Notes under the pieces: generated by a model
The model's input: the letters and a program-made list of their open reading frames with translations, nothing else
Databases searched by the model: none
What the model was told of the DNA's origin: nothing
Shown here: positions 54,077-64,000 of the stretch, piece by piece
How the letters are laid out: each line of letters starts with the position of its first letter
Numbering within the stretch: position 1 is the first letter of the stretch
Origin: Nilaparvata lugens
Lineage: Eukaryota > Arthropoda > Insecta > Hemiptera > Delphacidae
Reading direction: 5' to 3'
Assembly: GCF_014356525.2 (NCBI RefSeq)
Contig: NC_052518.1
Span: forward strand, 98,219,932 to 98,283,931
Length of the DNA: 64,000 nucleotides
Program-made: the position numbers and the translations under genes

Positions 54077-56190
54077 AATATATATTTTATATAATACCTC
54101 CACCAATAACATCATTCAAATCATTCAAAAATAGTGTGAATAGCAACGGGGAGAGTACGCATCCCTGTTTTAATCCATTTCTGGTTTCAAAGTATTCTGT
54201 TAAGTTACCCTCCACGCCATGCAATATACAGTAGACTTCGTATTTCTATATAGACTCCTCAACATCGCAATAAATTTAGTCGACACTCCCAGTTCACTCA
54301 GTTTAAAAAATAAAGCCTCTCTGTCCACACTATCGTACGCTCCCTTGAAGTCCACAAAGAAACAGTACAACTTCTTTCTAGGTCTATTCAACGTTTTCAT
54401 TACTATATTGAATAGAACAAAAATATTATCAATAGCCGAATAATCTCTCCGAAAGCCACACTGATTCTCTTTAATAATCTTTTCTCTTTCCTCCCACAAC
54501 TGCAACCTTCTCAGTAAAATAAATGAAAATACTTTAGCAACAGCGTTTATAAAATATATGGCTCTATAATTATTCACATCATCAGTATCACCTTTTTTAT
54601 GCAATGGAAATATAATTGAATGTGAAAACCCTGCTGGTATCTGTCCACCTCTGACAATGGTATTGAAAAAAATCAAAATAATCTCTTTGTAATTTTTTGA
54701 CGCATTCTTGTAAAACTCAGCAGGAATTCTGTTATCACCTGGAGCCTTATTGTTGCGCATTGTCTTGAGGGCACTTTCCAATTCATTCATATCTATGTCT
54801 TTGTCAAGAGTTTGATCTTCAACATTCCTCGCCGCATAATATGTGACTACCTCGCCAACTGATCCAAACACTCGTCTGAAGTGTTCAACCCAATCCTCAG
54901 CACTCACAGTTCCCGAAATCTTGAACTCTCTACACTTAAATTTCTTTATCAGAGCCCACAAATCACTGGAATCCTTGACTCTTCTGAATTGTTCTTTTAT
55001 ATCGCTGTAATACGCTTGCCTTTTACTCTTACATAGCAGTTTGTATTCCTTTACTACCTTCATATAATTTTCTCTCACCTGCTCCGAATTTGATTTTCTA
55101 AACACATTCAATAGGCTGAACACTCGCTTTCTCATAACCGCACACTCTTTGTCGAACCACTTTTCCTTCCATCCTTCTCTCTTTCTATCAGGTTGGGGCA
55201 CATAATTTGCAGCTCTATATACAAGATTATTTAATACTTCATAAGTCTCCTCACTACTCTCGGGAAGACCATTTATTTCTCTACAAGCATTGGTGAGTTT
55301 AGATACATATTCATTCTTCCTCGCTTCCTTCCATTTCAACTTCGGTAAGAGTGCCAAAATTGTGCTCTCTCTTTCTAGAGTATCAACCGTGATTAGCGTA
55401 GCTTCAATTGGGAAATGATCAGATAAAAATTCTGGCACAATAGAAAATTTTCCAACCATTTGTGCCAACTCGACAGCCACGCAACATAGATCTATTACTG
55501 AAGCCCCTCTGCCTCCCATGAAAGTAAAGTCTCCCCACCTATCTCCACTTATCCTTCCATTCATAATGATCAAATTAAAAACCTCACAGAACTCCAATAT
55601 TTTCTTACCTTTCATATTAATCACCTCATCCTTTGACTCTCGCTTATTACTCAGTGCATTTCCCAATTCTATTACATCTGTTAATTCCGACAAGTCCTGT
55701 CCATTTCCTATTCTACCGTTAAAATCTCCAATTAAAATCATATTATTTCTATTATGCTCTAGCAGTATCATAAACTCCCATGCTGTATTGAATTCTCTCT
55801 CCCATTCCATATCTCCTCCACCACTCAGGTAAATTGGAACTATATATAATATTCATCCCGTTGTCCTGCATTCATGTGAATAACTTTCCTCTCATGCCCA
55901 TCGATTACCTTACAAAAACTCTCTATTCTTTTTCTAATTCCTATTAACTTTCCTCCCTTTGCTCTACCCCAGTTTGATTCTCTAACTGCGAATTCCCAGT
56001 ATGAATTGTAATCTGGAAAACAGTTTTCAAAATACAATTGCTTTCCTCTTTCAACAAGCGTCTCCAATAGTACAAAAACATCATAACCACAAATAAAATT
56101 ATATACTTGAACAATCTTACCACTTAATCGAGCCACATTGTACGCTACTATACTCAACTGTCCCTTCTCACACGGACTTACGGCGTTATC

Positions 56191-57090
56191 TCAGCAGTTG
56201 CGGTCTTCGTCCTCGCCGCCTCGCTCCTCCTCATCACACATGCTCCCGCTCACGGCCCGCATCACACTCTCATCGAACATGCTCCCGATCTTCTGCAGCC
56301 CATCCTCTCCCTCCGAAACCAGTCCATTCTCCTCATCCAGCGTGAAAACCCGACTATTCACGATTAAACGATCCACTTCAACCGATACTCTCACTCCCGG
56401 AACTTGTTTCTTCAACTCGCCAAGCACCCGGAAAAGCTTTGATCGTCGTTTTCTTGTGTCGAAAGCAAAGTCTTTATGGATCACAAACCGTGTACCCTTC
56501 AGCTTCCTACTGATTCTAGTGATGAAATGGATGTCCTGATCGTCCGGAAAATGCGCAATGATTGGCCCGTTATCTATTTTCTTGCCCAATGCATGTGCTC
56601 GATTAACCCAGGTATCTGCTCGTGCCCCCAAATGACTCACACAAAAGTCGTTGACAGTTCTCACGTAATCCACTGTTGCACATTCATATTTCAGCCCACG
56701 AAAAATTAAATTGTTCCTTCTCGATCTATTTTCAAGATTTTCCACCTTCCTGATTATGAGATTATTCTGAATTTCTTGAGCAACAATTTGATTTCTTAAC
56801 TGTTCATTCTCGACAGAGAGTTTATTCACTTTTTCAATTAGACCACCTAAATCCACCTTTGTAGCCAGCAGCGCGAGTTTTTCATCCATAGCCTTACTAA
56901 ACCGCTTTTCAAAACGGTCAAATAGTGATTCAATAAAGTCTGAGTCCACATTACCGGAAGCTTCAACACTTGGGTCTAAAGCACGCTTTTTCTGTTCCAT
57001 CTTTTCGAGCTCAGGCGAACTTTTAGCACGAGGTCTCTTCTTAGCACTATCGTCCGGTGAAGAGTATTGTTGGATACTGTTCTTACTCAT
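56191..57090 (-). CDS. L1-like LINE ORF1 (coiled coil + RRM-like RNA-binding protein)
   Basis: 299 codons from ATG at 57090. Low-complexity basic N-terminus (SAKKRPRAKSSPELEKMEQK), a heptad-rich coiled coil (IEKVNKLSVENEQLRNQIVA, ~90-130), then NRSRRNNLIFRGLKYE (~140) and WVNRAHALGKK, HFITRISRKLKGTRFVIHKD (~175-220), the RRM/CTD arrangement of L1-type ORF1p. Such proteins form RNA-binding trimers that coat LINE RNA. The frame is intact. It ends at a TGA (56191-56193) directly abutting ORF2 in the same frame. Confidence 0.88.
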   Translation of the reverse strand: MSKNSIQQYSSPDDSAKKRPRAKSSPELEKMEQKKRALDPSVEASGNVDSDFIESLFDRFEKRFSKAMDEKLALLATKVDLGGLIEKVNKLSVENEQLRNQIVAQEIQNNLIIRKVENLENRSRRNNLIFRGLKYECATVDYVRTVNDFCVSHLGARADTWVNRAHALGKKIDNGPIIAHFPDDQDIHFITRISRKLKGTRFVIHKDFAFDTRKRRSKLFRVLGELKKQVPGVRVSVEVDRLIVNSRVFTLDEENGLVSEGEDGLQKIGSMFDESVMRAVSGSMCDEEERGGEDEDRNC

Positions 57091-57325
57091 TTAACTTTGA
57101 ATATTTCGATTCACTTGAGAACAATTTCACAAATAAAAAACAAATTGATAATTCAATTTATTACGAAAGAACTTTTAGCTCTAAGTCTCTTTTTAGCACT
57201 ACCGTCTGGTGAAAAGTATTGTTGGATACTGTTCTTATTCATTTAAACTTTGAATTCACTTGAAAACAATTTCACAAATAAATAACAAATTCATAATTCA
57301 ATTTATTACGAAAGAACGTTTTAGG
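57025..57325 (-). repeat. 5' tandem monomer duplication of the LINE
   Basis: The segment spanning the ORF1 start and 5' UTR is duplicated at a 152-bp offset: TTAGCACTATCGTCCGGTGA (57041) recurs as TTAGCACTACCGTCTGGTGA (57193), and TAATTCAATTTATTACGAAA near 57151 recurs near 57293. This recalls monomeric 5' UTRs of some L1 elements. Confidence 0.85.
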
Positions 57326-57443
57326 TTAAACATGCACTAAATGAACCGATTAAGCACGACCCGTCCGGAAACTTGAGATAAGAGAGCAAAACAATTTTGC
57401 GACCGCTCCGTTCAACAGCTCACTATCAACCCTTGCCCTTATA

Positions 57444-57973
57444 ATCAAATATCATGCTCTTTGGTTCCCTTGAATTTTGTATTCACTTGCATGAATGTAC
57501 AAACTGAATGTATTTCTTCTTATTTCTTCGCTCCTCACTAGCAATTTTCAGTCTCTCGTTCATGTAACTGGGTCGAATAAAAGTTCTTGTACGCGCAAAT
57601 TTTCGTAAGATTCTATCTTCACTTCTGGGAATGTTTTTTTTTTTAAATGTTCACATATTTTCCAATCACTTGTTTTGTGTTTGAGACCGTATTTCCGTGA
57701 ATTTTCATAAATATGTCATTCGCTTGTTGAATTCATCAGTAGGACATGTTAAACCTCCTCTACTCAAGGCTTCAATCCAATTACTGTTCGAGTACATTGC
57801 TTCTTTGTACTAAGAATAAGCTTCTTTATGAATTACATATCTCGCAACATATTTGAGGGCTTCTTCTTCTTGTGTGTTCAACAAGGGACCTTCATAATTT
57901 TATTCAAAACTGCAGCTTAAATGTTTGCCTTCATCGTATCTAGTTTCTTCTTCTGCTTCTTAGAAAGGAATTT
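57444..57973. other. No gene recognised
   Basis: AT-rich stretch between the LINE target duplication and the P-like remnant. No coding or repeat signal of its own was recognised. Confidence 0.45.
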
Positions 57974-59260
57974 TTAAAGCATTGTACTAGTCAGAAAATT
58001 TGATCCATCTTCTTCTACATCACTTCCAGTGGAAATAGAGGGAAGATTTGCCTCAATAATCAAAATTTTTAATCTATTTTTGAATTTCACTGGTGTTGGA
58101 TGAGAGTATTGGTTTCCAATCCCCCTTATTCTTGAGAAGAAATTCTCCAACACATCATGATTCAGCTTATGGGTAAGGATGAATTCAAAACCATATGACT
58201 TTTGTAGATAATTGAAAAGTCCCTTCATAGATGATATTGTCATCAATATACCTTTTTGGAATGGCATTGATGATTTTTTACTTCCCATCCTTATTTCAAA
58301 AATCAATAATTCTTCCATTCGATTCAATATGCATTCTTGCTCAGTCAACTCAACACCAGATGCACTATGCCACGGTTTTCTTCGATCATTCACAAATCTA
58401 GAAATCATCATATCAAAAAATGTATCAACCAATTCAAAAAAATCACTCCATTCAGGATTTTTTGGATGTTTCAATTTGAGGAGAGTTGCTGAATGGTGTG
58501 AAAATAATTGAACCGCCAAGCTGACCTTCTATCTCATATTTCCACAAACTTCCAAATGTAAATTCGTCAATTTTGGAGCTAGCTTCAGTTCATCTCCTTC
58601 TATGATGCTCTTGATATTATTTTTCTCCAACACTTGACCTTTGGGAAAATTTATTCCATGATCAAGGAAGTTGTTCCTGAGCAATTTCAGAAGATGTAAC
58701 ACATCATTAAATACCAATATATGATGAGAGGTTATTGATGGGTGATTGAAGAATGATTTTGCAATTGTCACATTCAATGAATTCCATAGACTTTGGTTTC
58801 CTCCGCCCATGTCATTCACTACACTAACAACTTTGAAGTCCGATTTTTGTAGTTCAGAAATAAATTCAAAAAGAATATATTTTGTCATTTTTTGATCAAA
58901 TGCATAATATATTATTATTTGCTTCCATTTCCTACATAGACTCCTAGCCATCACAACCTGAACTTTTGAGTGTGGTTAATTGGTCTTCTCTTTTGTCATA
59001 CACTACACGTGAATACTCATCTCATCAAAGCTCAAGATAGTCAATTTCTCGATTGTCTCCTTAGCTTTCAATTTTGCTGTCATGAATGTGAGAACTTCTT
59101 TTATAAGTCCTGGAAGACATTTAATATTCCTTGTCCACATTGATAGAGTTGACAATCCTGATAATGGTAGGTTCATTTTTAATCTTAGAAAATTGTATGC
59201 TCTCCTAGATAAAGAACAAAGTGTTAATGCTGGAACAATATCACTTTCACAAGTCAGTAT
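57974..59260 (-). pseudogene. P-element/THAP9-like transposase remnant
   Basis: On the minus strand, in order but in several frames: RAYNFLRLKMNLPLSGLSTL, KCLPGLIKEVLTFMTAK and LSFDEMSIHV (first catalytic Asp region), VQVVMARSLCRKWKQIIIYY, VVSVVNDMGGGNQSLWNSLN, ILVFNDVLHLLKLLRNNFLD, LKLAPKLTNLHLEV, then LNHDVLENFFSRIRGIGNQY. SDMGGGN and HLLKLLRN with a terminal F-S-x-IR-x-x-G block are hallmarks of P-type (THAP9-related) transposases. The THAP DNA-binding domain is missing, as are recognisable terminal repeats. Pseudogene by frameshifts near 58520 and 58990. Confidence 0.9.
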
Positions 59261-59460
59261 CAGAAGTCAGTATCTGTTGGAAAAAACGGGATTGTGTTCC
59301 TTGTATGTTATTAGACAAAGCATATAACTTAGGTAATTCATTTTCTAACGCAGCACCGATGATAAATTGATGTAAGTTATGTAGAAGTATGATAAATCAG
59401 TCACCAGAATACTGAGTGTAATTCATGGAAACGTAAAATTAAATCATGAAGACATATATT

Positions 59461-59524
59461 TTATTCTTCTTCTTCTTCTTCTTCTTCTTCTTCTTCTTCT
59501 TCTTCTCTTCTTCTTCTTCTTCAT
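59461..59524 (+). repeat. (TTC)n microsatellite
   Basis: About 20 TTC/CTT triplets with one interruption (TTCTCTTC). Similar tract at 63728-63816. Confidence 0.97.
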
Positions 59525-59679
59525 GTAGATGTGTGCCAAGTTTTTTCGTGATCGGATATGGCATGTAAAATCTAGGGGCGCAGCTCACACATTCATGCTG
59601 GCTCAGCTCAACACATTCTGAGCGCAATCGGTAGAACCGGTTTTTCTATTTCCTTCTCCAGTTTCTCACTCGGCTATCG

Positions 59680-60615
59680 GTCTGATGGGATTCGATCATT
59701 TGCGACAAATTTCAAAACTTTTCTACCAAATGATGGGATTCGACTTTTTGCGACAAACTACAAAACTTTTTGACCTAATAGGATTCGACCATTTGCGACG
59801 AACAGCAACATTTTTCTATCAAATGGGATTCGACTGTTTGAGAATCGGTCAGATGGGAAAATCAAATTTTCGACCTTTTGCGACAGTTGAGATTTTCGGC
59901 CAAATGAGATTACTATTAAAACTTTTCGATCATTTGGGATTCGACCATTTGGGAAAGTAAAAGTTTCAATTGTATCATTTGTGATTCTTCAATTTTCGAT
60001 CTTTTGCGACAAAATAATAATTTCGACCAAATGGGAATCGGTCATTTGACATGCCACTAAACTTGAACTTTCCCAAATGGTCGAATCCCAAATGATCGAA
60101 AAGTTTTAATAGTAATCCCATTTGGCCGAAAATCTCAACTGTCGCAAAAGGTCGAAGATTTAATTTTCCCATCTGACCGATTCTCAAACAGTCCAATCCC
60201 ATTTGATAGAAAAATGTTGTAGTTCGTCGCAAATGATCGAATCTCATCGGCTAGATGGGATTCGACCATATGGGAAAGTATACTTTCGACCTTTTGGGAC
60301 TCGACTATTTGCGACAAAATACAAAACTCTTCTACCTAATAGGATTCGACCATTTGCGACAAACTACAACATTTTTCTATCAAATGGGATTTGACTGTTT
60401 GAGAATCGGTCAGATGGAAAAATCAAATCTTCGACCTTTTGCAACAGCTGAGATTTTCGGCCAAATGGGATTACTATTAAAACTTTTCGATAATTTGGGA
60501 TTCGACTATTTGGAAAGGACAAGTTTCAATTCCACCATTTGGGATTCTTCAATTTTCAATCTTTTGCGACAAAATAATAATTTCGGCCAAATGGGAATCG
60601 GTCATTTGGCATGCC
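59680..60615. repeat. Palindromic array of TTCGACCATTTGGGA-like motifs
   Basis: Dozens of variants of (A/T)TTCGA(C/T)C(A/T)TTTG(G/C)GA occur on both strands. Segment 59760-59960 is inverted at 60065-60250 and repeated directly at 60290-60490, making a ~190-bp-arm palindrome plus a third copy. Open frames run through all three segments giving GFDHLR-type peptides on either strand, a consequence of the repeat rather than proof of coding. I do not recognise the family. Confidence 0.85.
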
Positions 60616-60624
60616 ACCGTTGGT

Positions 60625-60924
60625 AGAAGGTAGTTGATACCTGTATAATATCTAATGTAATTTAACTGTTCATTCTAGTTTAAAATAATCAATTATATTT
60701 CATTTGTCAAGAGAATATATTTCCCAATGTTTTAATAATACATTTTCATATTTAAGATAAAATATTTTGTCAATTAATTTTACTTCTAAATTGTTAAAAA
60801 ACGATCTTGCTACGTTGCAGAGCTAGATAAAGGATACCGCTATCTAGTTTGACGAATGGTATACAAGGATAGCAACACCAATATTAATAAAAAACTGCCA
60901 TTATAACGTGGACCTCACCATATA
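60625..60924. mobile_element. AGTGAGGTCC-family MITE, copy B (5' truncated)
   Basis: Matches copy C (61988-62357) from the middle to the right end, ending ACTGCCATTATAACGTGGAC then CTCACCATA. Its left end is replaced by the palindromic array. Confidence 0.75.
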
Positions 60925-61414
60925 ATATTATATTATGATACGGTACATAGGCGTATCTACGGGGGGGGGAGGAGTTTGTTTTTTCCTGAACGTTAATACA
61001 TCCCTCCAAGAAATAGAGATAGGCCTACACAACCCGATACTGTATCTATCAATAATTTAGTCTAGCCTATAGAATAGATAAATAATAGTCTACGTCTATG
61101 TAGTAATTTGTCAAATAAAGGTCCAGACAGAATTAATTGCAATTGGCGTCTGTGAGACAAACAATTTCGTCATCTTTACTGAGAAATAAGCTTGAGATTA
61201 TTCTTTCCTATAATTCACTTCCCACTTTCTATTCGCATATATTGCACTGCTTTTCCACAGTGTCTAAGTCTTTTCTACTTTCCACAAAATATGTTATTTA
61301 TTCTAAACTTTTTCCGCCCTGAAAAGCCTAGATCTCAGGGCGGGGTCTGATCTAGACCTGAGGGGAATAGATTTATTCGGAACTATATGTTCCAAATATA
61401 TATTGGAACATACA

Positions 61415-61763
61415 GGGCCGGTTTCCGAGCTTGGGATTGAGCTAAGTTCTAGACTTCAAACAGCTGGAGTCAGAAAACTGGCTTCCCGAAACGAGGCGTA
61501 GTCGCAGTTTTTTTTTATAATCTTTATTCTCTCATTTCTGTAATTGGAAACGTTTTTCCTTCACGAAACAAAATATTCCTGAATAATTCAAAATAGCTGA
61601 AACTTTACACTATTTTATTTTCAATTTACTACTTTATCGAAATTTAATTTAAAATCCTCGTTTACGAGGACTTTGACTACGCCCCGTTTGGGAAAGCCAA
61701 TTTTCTGACTCTAGCTGTTTAAAGTCTAGAACTTGGCTAAATCCCGAGCTCGGAAACCGAACC
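61415..61763. mobile_element. GGGCCGG-ended MITE, ~350 bp
   Basis: Left GGGCCGGTTTCCGAGCTTGG with long inverted arms (TCTAGACTTCAAACAGCTGG, CAGAAAACTGGCTTCCCGAA) mirrored at the right, ending CCGAGCTCGGAAACCGAACC. Related to 11850-12953 but lacks its large interior. Confidence 0.85.
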
Positions 61764-61939
61764 ATAGTGTTCGAATATAATAAGGAAATATATTCTATTA
61801 GACTATATATAATCATGAACATTATACTCTACTAAACTTTATTTTATTAGAGAATTTTATTTCTCGGGGTCAGATCTCTAGGCTTTTCTGCTTTTCGGCT
61901 AAAGGAGATTTTTTCTTGTGTGTAGGGATGTTAGAATAG

Positions 61940-61986
61940 AAAAATGGAACATTCAAAGCACCCTCATCCCTATAGCACTAGGGGGT
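61940..61986. mobile_element. Truncated end of the CATACCAAAAGTCCC element family
   Basis: CAAAGCACCCTCATCCCTAT then AGCACTAGGGGG matches the subterminal part of 30045-30752; the terminal bases are missing where the next MITE begins. Confidence 0.6.
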
Positions 61987-61987
61987 A

Positions 61988-62357
61988 TAGTGAGGTCCAG
62001 TTATAACGACAGTGGAGAAAGATAGGAGAACAGTGGTACCGATTCTCTTCCTTGCCGCTATCTTCTATAGAGGAAAGCTGATACTGGTATATCTGATATT
62101 AACTATTCATTCTTGTTTTAAATGTAGCAATTATATTTTATTCGTCCAGAAAATAAATTTTCCAATGATGTAATGATCGTTTTTCATGATTATGATTGAA
62201 ATTTTTTTTAATTAGTTATATTTCTACATTGTTAAAAACCCATCTGGCAAAGTTGCGGAGCTAGAAAAGGAGAGTGCTATCTGGTTTGTCGAATGACAGA
62301 CAAGGATAGCAACACAATGTTAATCAAATACTGCCTTTATAACGTGGAGCTCACTGT
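61988..62357. mobile_element. AGTGAGGTCC-family MITE, copy C (near complete)
   Basis: Left AGTGAGGTCCAGTTATAACG then ACAGT; right ACTGCCTTTATAACGTGGAG then CTCACTG, in TA-rich flanks. About 370 bp, no coding capacity. Reference copy for A (2750-2982) and B (60625-60924). Confidence 0.85.
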
Positions 62358-63720
62358 AGAGGAAGCATCACATATAGAGAAAGGTCGCTTCCACTCAGGG
62401 CTTTCCTTCTCCTTCAAGAGCTTTCTCTTTTCCTCATCCTAGAGCTAGTGATGGCAGAATTTTCCAAGATATATCTATACAGAGTGTTGCTAAAATAGAC
62501 TAATAAACTCAGTACGGTATTCCTCACATCAAAATAATGGAGAAGTTCTTGTAAACTTGGGTTCTAAAACTAAAATGCTTTGTTACCGAGATGATATTGG
62601 CGGAAGATTTTATATTTTTCTTCAAATTTTCAATTTTATTATTTTGTGGCGGTCTCATAAGAAGATGAGGGAGAGGAAGAAGAAGAAGAACCACCACTTT
62701 AAATCAACCACAAACGTGCTCAGTAGTTTCATAGAGTTTATCGGCATAATTTATTTACTCAGATACCTAACATATAAAATTGAAGAATTGAACCATTATA
62801 GCACGACACTTGTTAGGTCAACCTCTATCCATAGCCTGAACATCATCCGAATCTTGGAGATCAGAATTTTTCATGAAATCCATGAATTAATTTTTGCAAA
62901 AATGGTCAATAATAAAAATCGCTCAAACTCTCAGGAATGATATAGTACTTGACGAAAGGACCAATAATGTCATCACATTGGCGAAATTCACTCCTTTTCT
63001 TGAGTTATAAGAATTTGAAGATAGTGATTTTTCTGATCTGAGAGATTTGATGAATCATACTTTAGAAGGGAAAAAAGCTGTTACCTGGAGAACTAAAATT
63101 GAATTTTTCCAAGGACTATTTTTGTTTAGTCACTTTGTATGGTGATACTTGTATATCTTTATCTCTGAAGATCAATTCTAAAATCAGACCCCATTTATAA
63201 ATTTTCCGATATCAGGAAAATTCACAAAGGTATAAGACATATTCAGTAGGTTACAACACCAGACACTAATGTAGTGAGCATGACACACGGTTGGCTATTT
63301 CATAAATGAATGAATCTTGAACTATGAATCATTGACATAATCTGGAATAAATGAATAGTTTATTTTTATGAATTTTATTTCAGTAAACGACTCATTGTTA
63401 TGTTATTTTGTACTTAATCTGAACTGAAACAAAATAGAGACAGTACTTGGTGCCGCCGCCAGCTCATTGATTTTATTTTTGCTGAGGGTGATGCCCACAA
63501 GCTCTAGGCTTGTGCGTCGATGATGCAGATGATAATGAGAGATGAATGGACCTACAGTTCTACGTGTGTTCCGAACCACTGGGAAGCGATTTTACAACTA
63601 ATGAATCATATTCAGAGGAGTTGGCTCAAGCGGTCACCCTTGCAACGGGAGTTGCAGGCGCATGATTTTTAACTTATCTAAGAAATAGCTTATCAGGGCG
63701 ACCACTGAATCAAACCGCTC
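62358..63720. other. No gene recognised
   Basis: A 127-codon open frame at 62557-62940 (plus) has a Lys-rich patch and hydrophobic stretches but no motif I recognise and could be chance. GGAGTTGGCTCAAGCGG at about 63618 resembles a tRNA A-box and might be the head of a tRNA-derived SINE ending at the (TTC)n tract, but no B-box was found. Confidence 0.35.
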
Positions 63721-63727
63721 AAAAATT

Positions 63728-63816
63728 AATTCTTCTTCTTCTTCTTCTTCTTCTTCTTCTTCTTCTTCTTCTTCTTCTTCTTCTTCTTCTTCTTCTTCTT
63801 CTTCTCTTCTTCTTCT
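63728..63816 (+). repeat. (TTC)n microsatellite
   Basis: About 29 TTC triplets with one CTTCTCTTC interruption. Produces a poly-Glu reading frame on the minus strand that is not a gene. Confidence 0.97.
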
Positions 63817-64000
63817 TTGGTGTCTGGGGGCACACAGAGTCAAATACTATTCAAAAGTTTAGCCGCAGAACAGAAACTGCTCTGTCATTCACAAAATAAT
63901 ATCCCCCATCTTGCAATGTATTTCCATATTTTGACAGGTCATGAGGTGTTGAAATTTATTCTCAATAAAACAATACAATACATTTGCGTTTTATACAACT

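Larger units (their letters stand above)
52722..56190 (-). pseudogene. L1-like LINE ORF2 (APE endonuclease, RT, CCHC), frameshifted
   Basis: Starts directly after the ORF1 stop in the same frame with no ATG: LSIVAYNVARLSGKIVQVYN is already the endonuclease start. Then NMILIGDFNGRIGNG and FLSDHFPIEATL (endonuclease), NNYRAIYFINAVAKVFSFIL and FVDFKGAYDSVDREALF (RT), SLLYADDVVLMSEN (RT catalytic box) and CSMCNSRETEDAYHFIGRC (C-terminal CCHC). Frame changes occur in a TA run near 55835, around 54200-54070 where a filler insertion lies, and at a 53-bp triplicate near 53160-53285. Non-functional as it stands. Confidence 0.9.
51860..57430 (-). mobile_element. Full-length L1-like LINE with 13-bp target duplication
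   Basis: Flanked by CCTTGCCCTTATA at 51847-51859 and 57431-57443. On the minus strand: 5' UTR with a tandem 152-bp duplication, ORF1 (57090-56191), ORF2 (from 56190), 3' UTR and an ATAGAATATAGAAT-type end at 51860-51890. It is complete in length (5571 bp) but ORF2 has several frame changes. Confidence 0.92.

Noticed and set aside
62557..62940. 127-codon plus-strand open frame
   Set aside because: No motif recognised, AT-rich, with Lys-rich low complexity; could be chance. Left as unassigned rather than called a gene.
63615..63720. tRNA or tRNA-derived SINE head
   Set aside because: An A-box-like GGAGTTGGCTCAAGCGG is visible, but no B-box or cloverleaf could be found.
63634..63843. Poly-glutamate reading frame on the minus strand
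   Set aside because: It is the translation of the (TTC)n microsatellite.

Overview
This window is eukaryotic and almost certainly from an insect. The host genes are split by introns with GT/AG junctions, the background is AT-rich, and most of the DNA is transposable elements of insect type. Several repeat families (a TTTCCTTG-ended element, an AGTGAGGTCC-ended element, a GGGCCGGTTTCCGAG-ended element) resemble repeats I associate with delphacid planthoppers (Hemiptera). That species guess is from memory and is not proven by the sequence. Nothing prokaryotic (operons, CRISPR) and no rRNA or convincing tRNA was seen.

Host genes. (1) About 2.2-16.9 kb, + strand: the last four coding exons of a LIV-1-type ZIP zinc transporter (SLC39A6/10 / fear-of-intimacy-like), with TM4 HNFADG and TM5 HELPHE metal-site motifs. 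Phases match at every junction; the 5' exons lie outside the window or were not recognised. A candidate 3' UTR exon starts at 19468. (2) About 32.6-36.3 kb, + strand: exons of a USP20/USP33-like ubiquitin hydrolase (QQDTAEF, His box LNSGHY, a DUSP domain). It carries a homopolymer frameshift and a stop before the DUSP exon, and expected middle exons were not found, so it is a damaged copy, a gene with an alternative end, or an assembly problem.

Mobile DNA, left to right: mariner-like fragment (~1 kb); retroelement insertion that duplicated the ZIP exon 2 splice acceptor (3.0-3.9 kb); compact Ty3/gypsy element with identical 136-bp LTRs and a 5-bp target duplication (4556-8318), inside the end of a TTTCCTTG element that itself holds a 5'-truncated LINE (to 10.6 kb); tandem hairpin repeats; several MITE-like elements (11.7-15.3 kb), including a 1-kb hAT-like element 15 bp inside a ZIP intron; a mariner-like element with 96-bp terminal inverted repeats (17022-17761); a decayed LINE (23.6-27.1 kb, minus); a second TTTCCTTG element; hAT, BEL/Pao and LINE fragments (28-34 kb).

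37.9-51.1 kb is one 13.2-kb Ty3/gypsy-type LTR element on the minus strand. It has very long, unequal LTRs (1826 and 1230 bp, differing by about four tandem units), gag, a -1 pol frame with two retropepsin domains followed by RT/RNase H/integrase (three in-frame stops), an unrecognised third reading frame, and ~2.2 kb of minisatellite built from GTGC-NNNN-GCAC mini-palindromes that also occur in the LTR.

51.9-57.4 kb is a full-length L1-like LINE (minus) with a 13-bp target duplication, ORF1 and ORF2 separated by one in-frame stop, tandem 5' monomers and a templated 36-bp filler. 58-59.3 kb holds a P-element/THAP9-like transposase remnant. 59.7-60.6 kb is a palindromic array of a TTCGACCATTTG motif. 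The rest to 64 kb is MITEs, microsatellite and unassigned AT-rich DNA.
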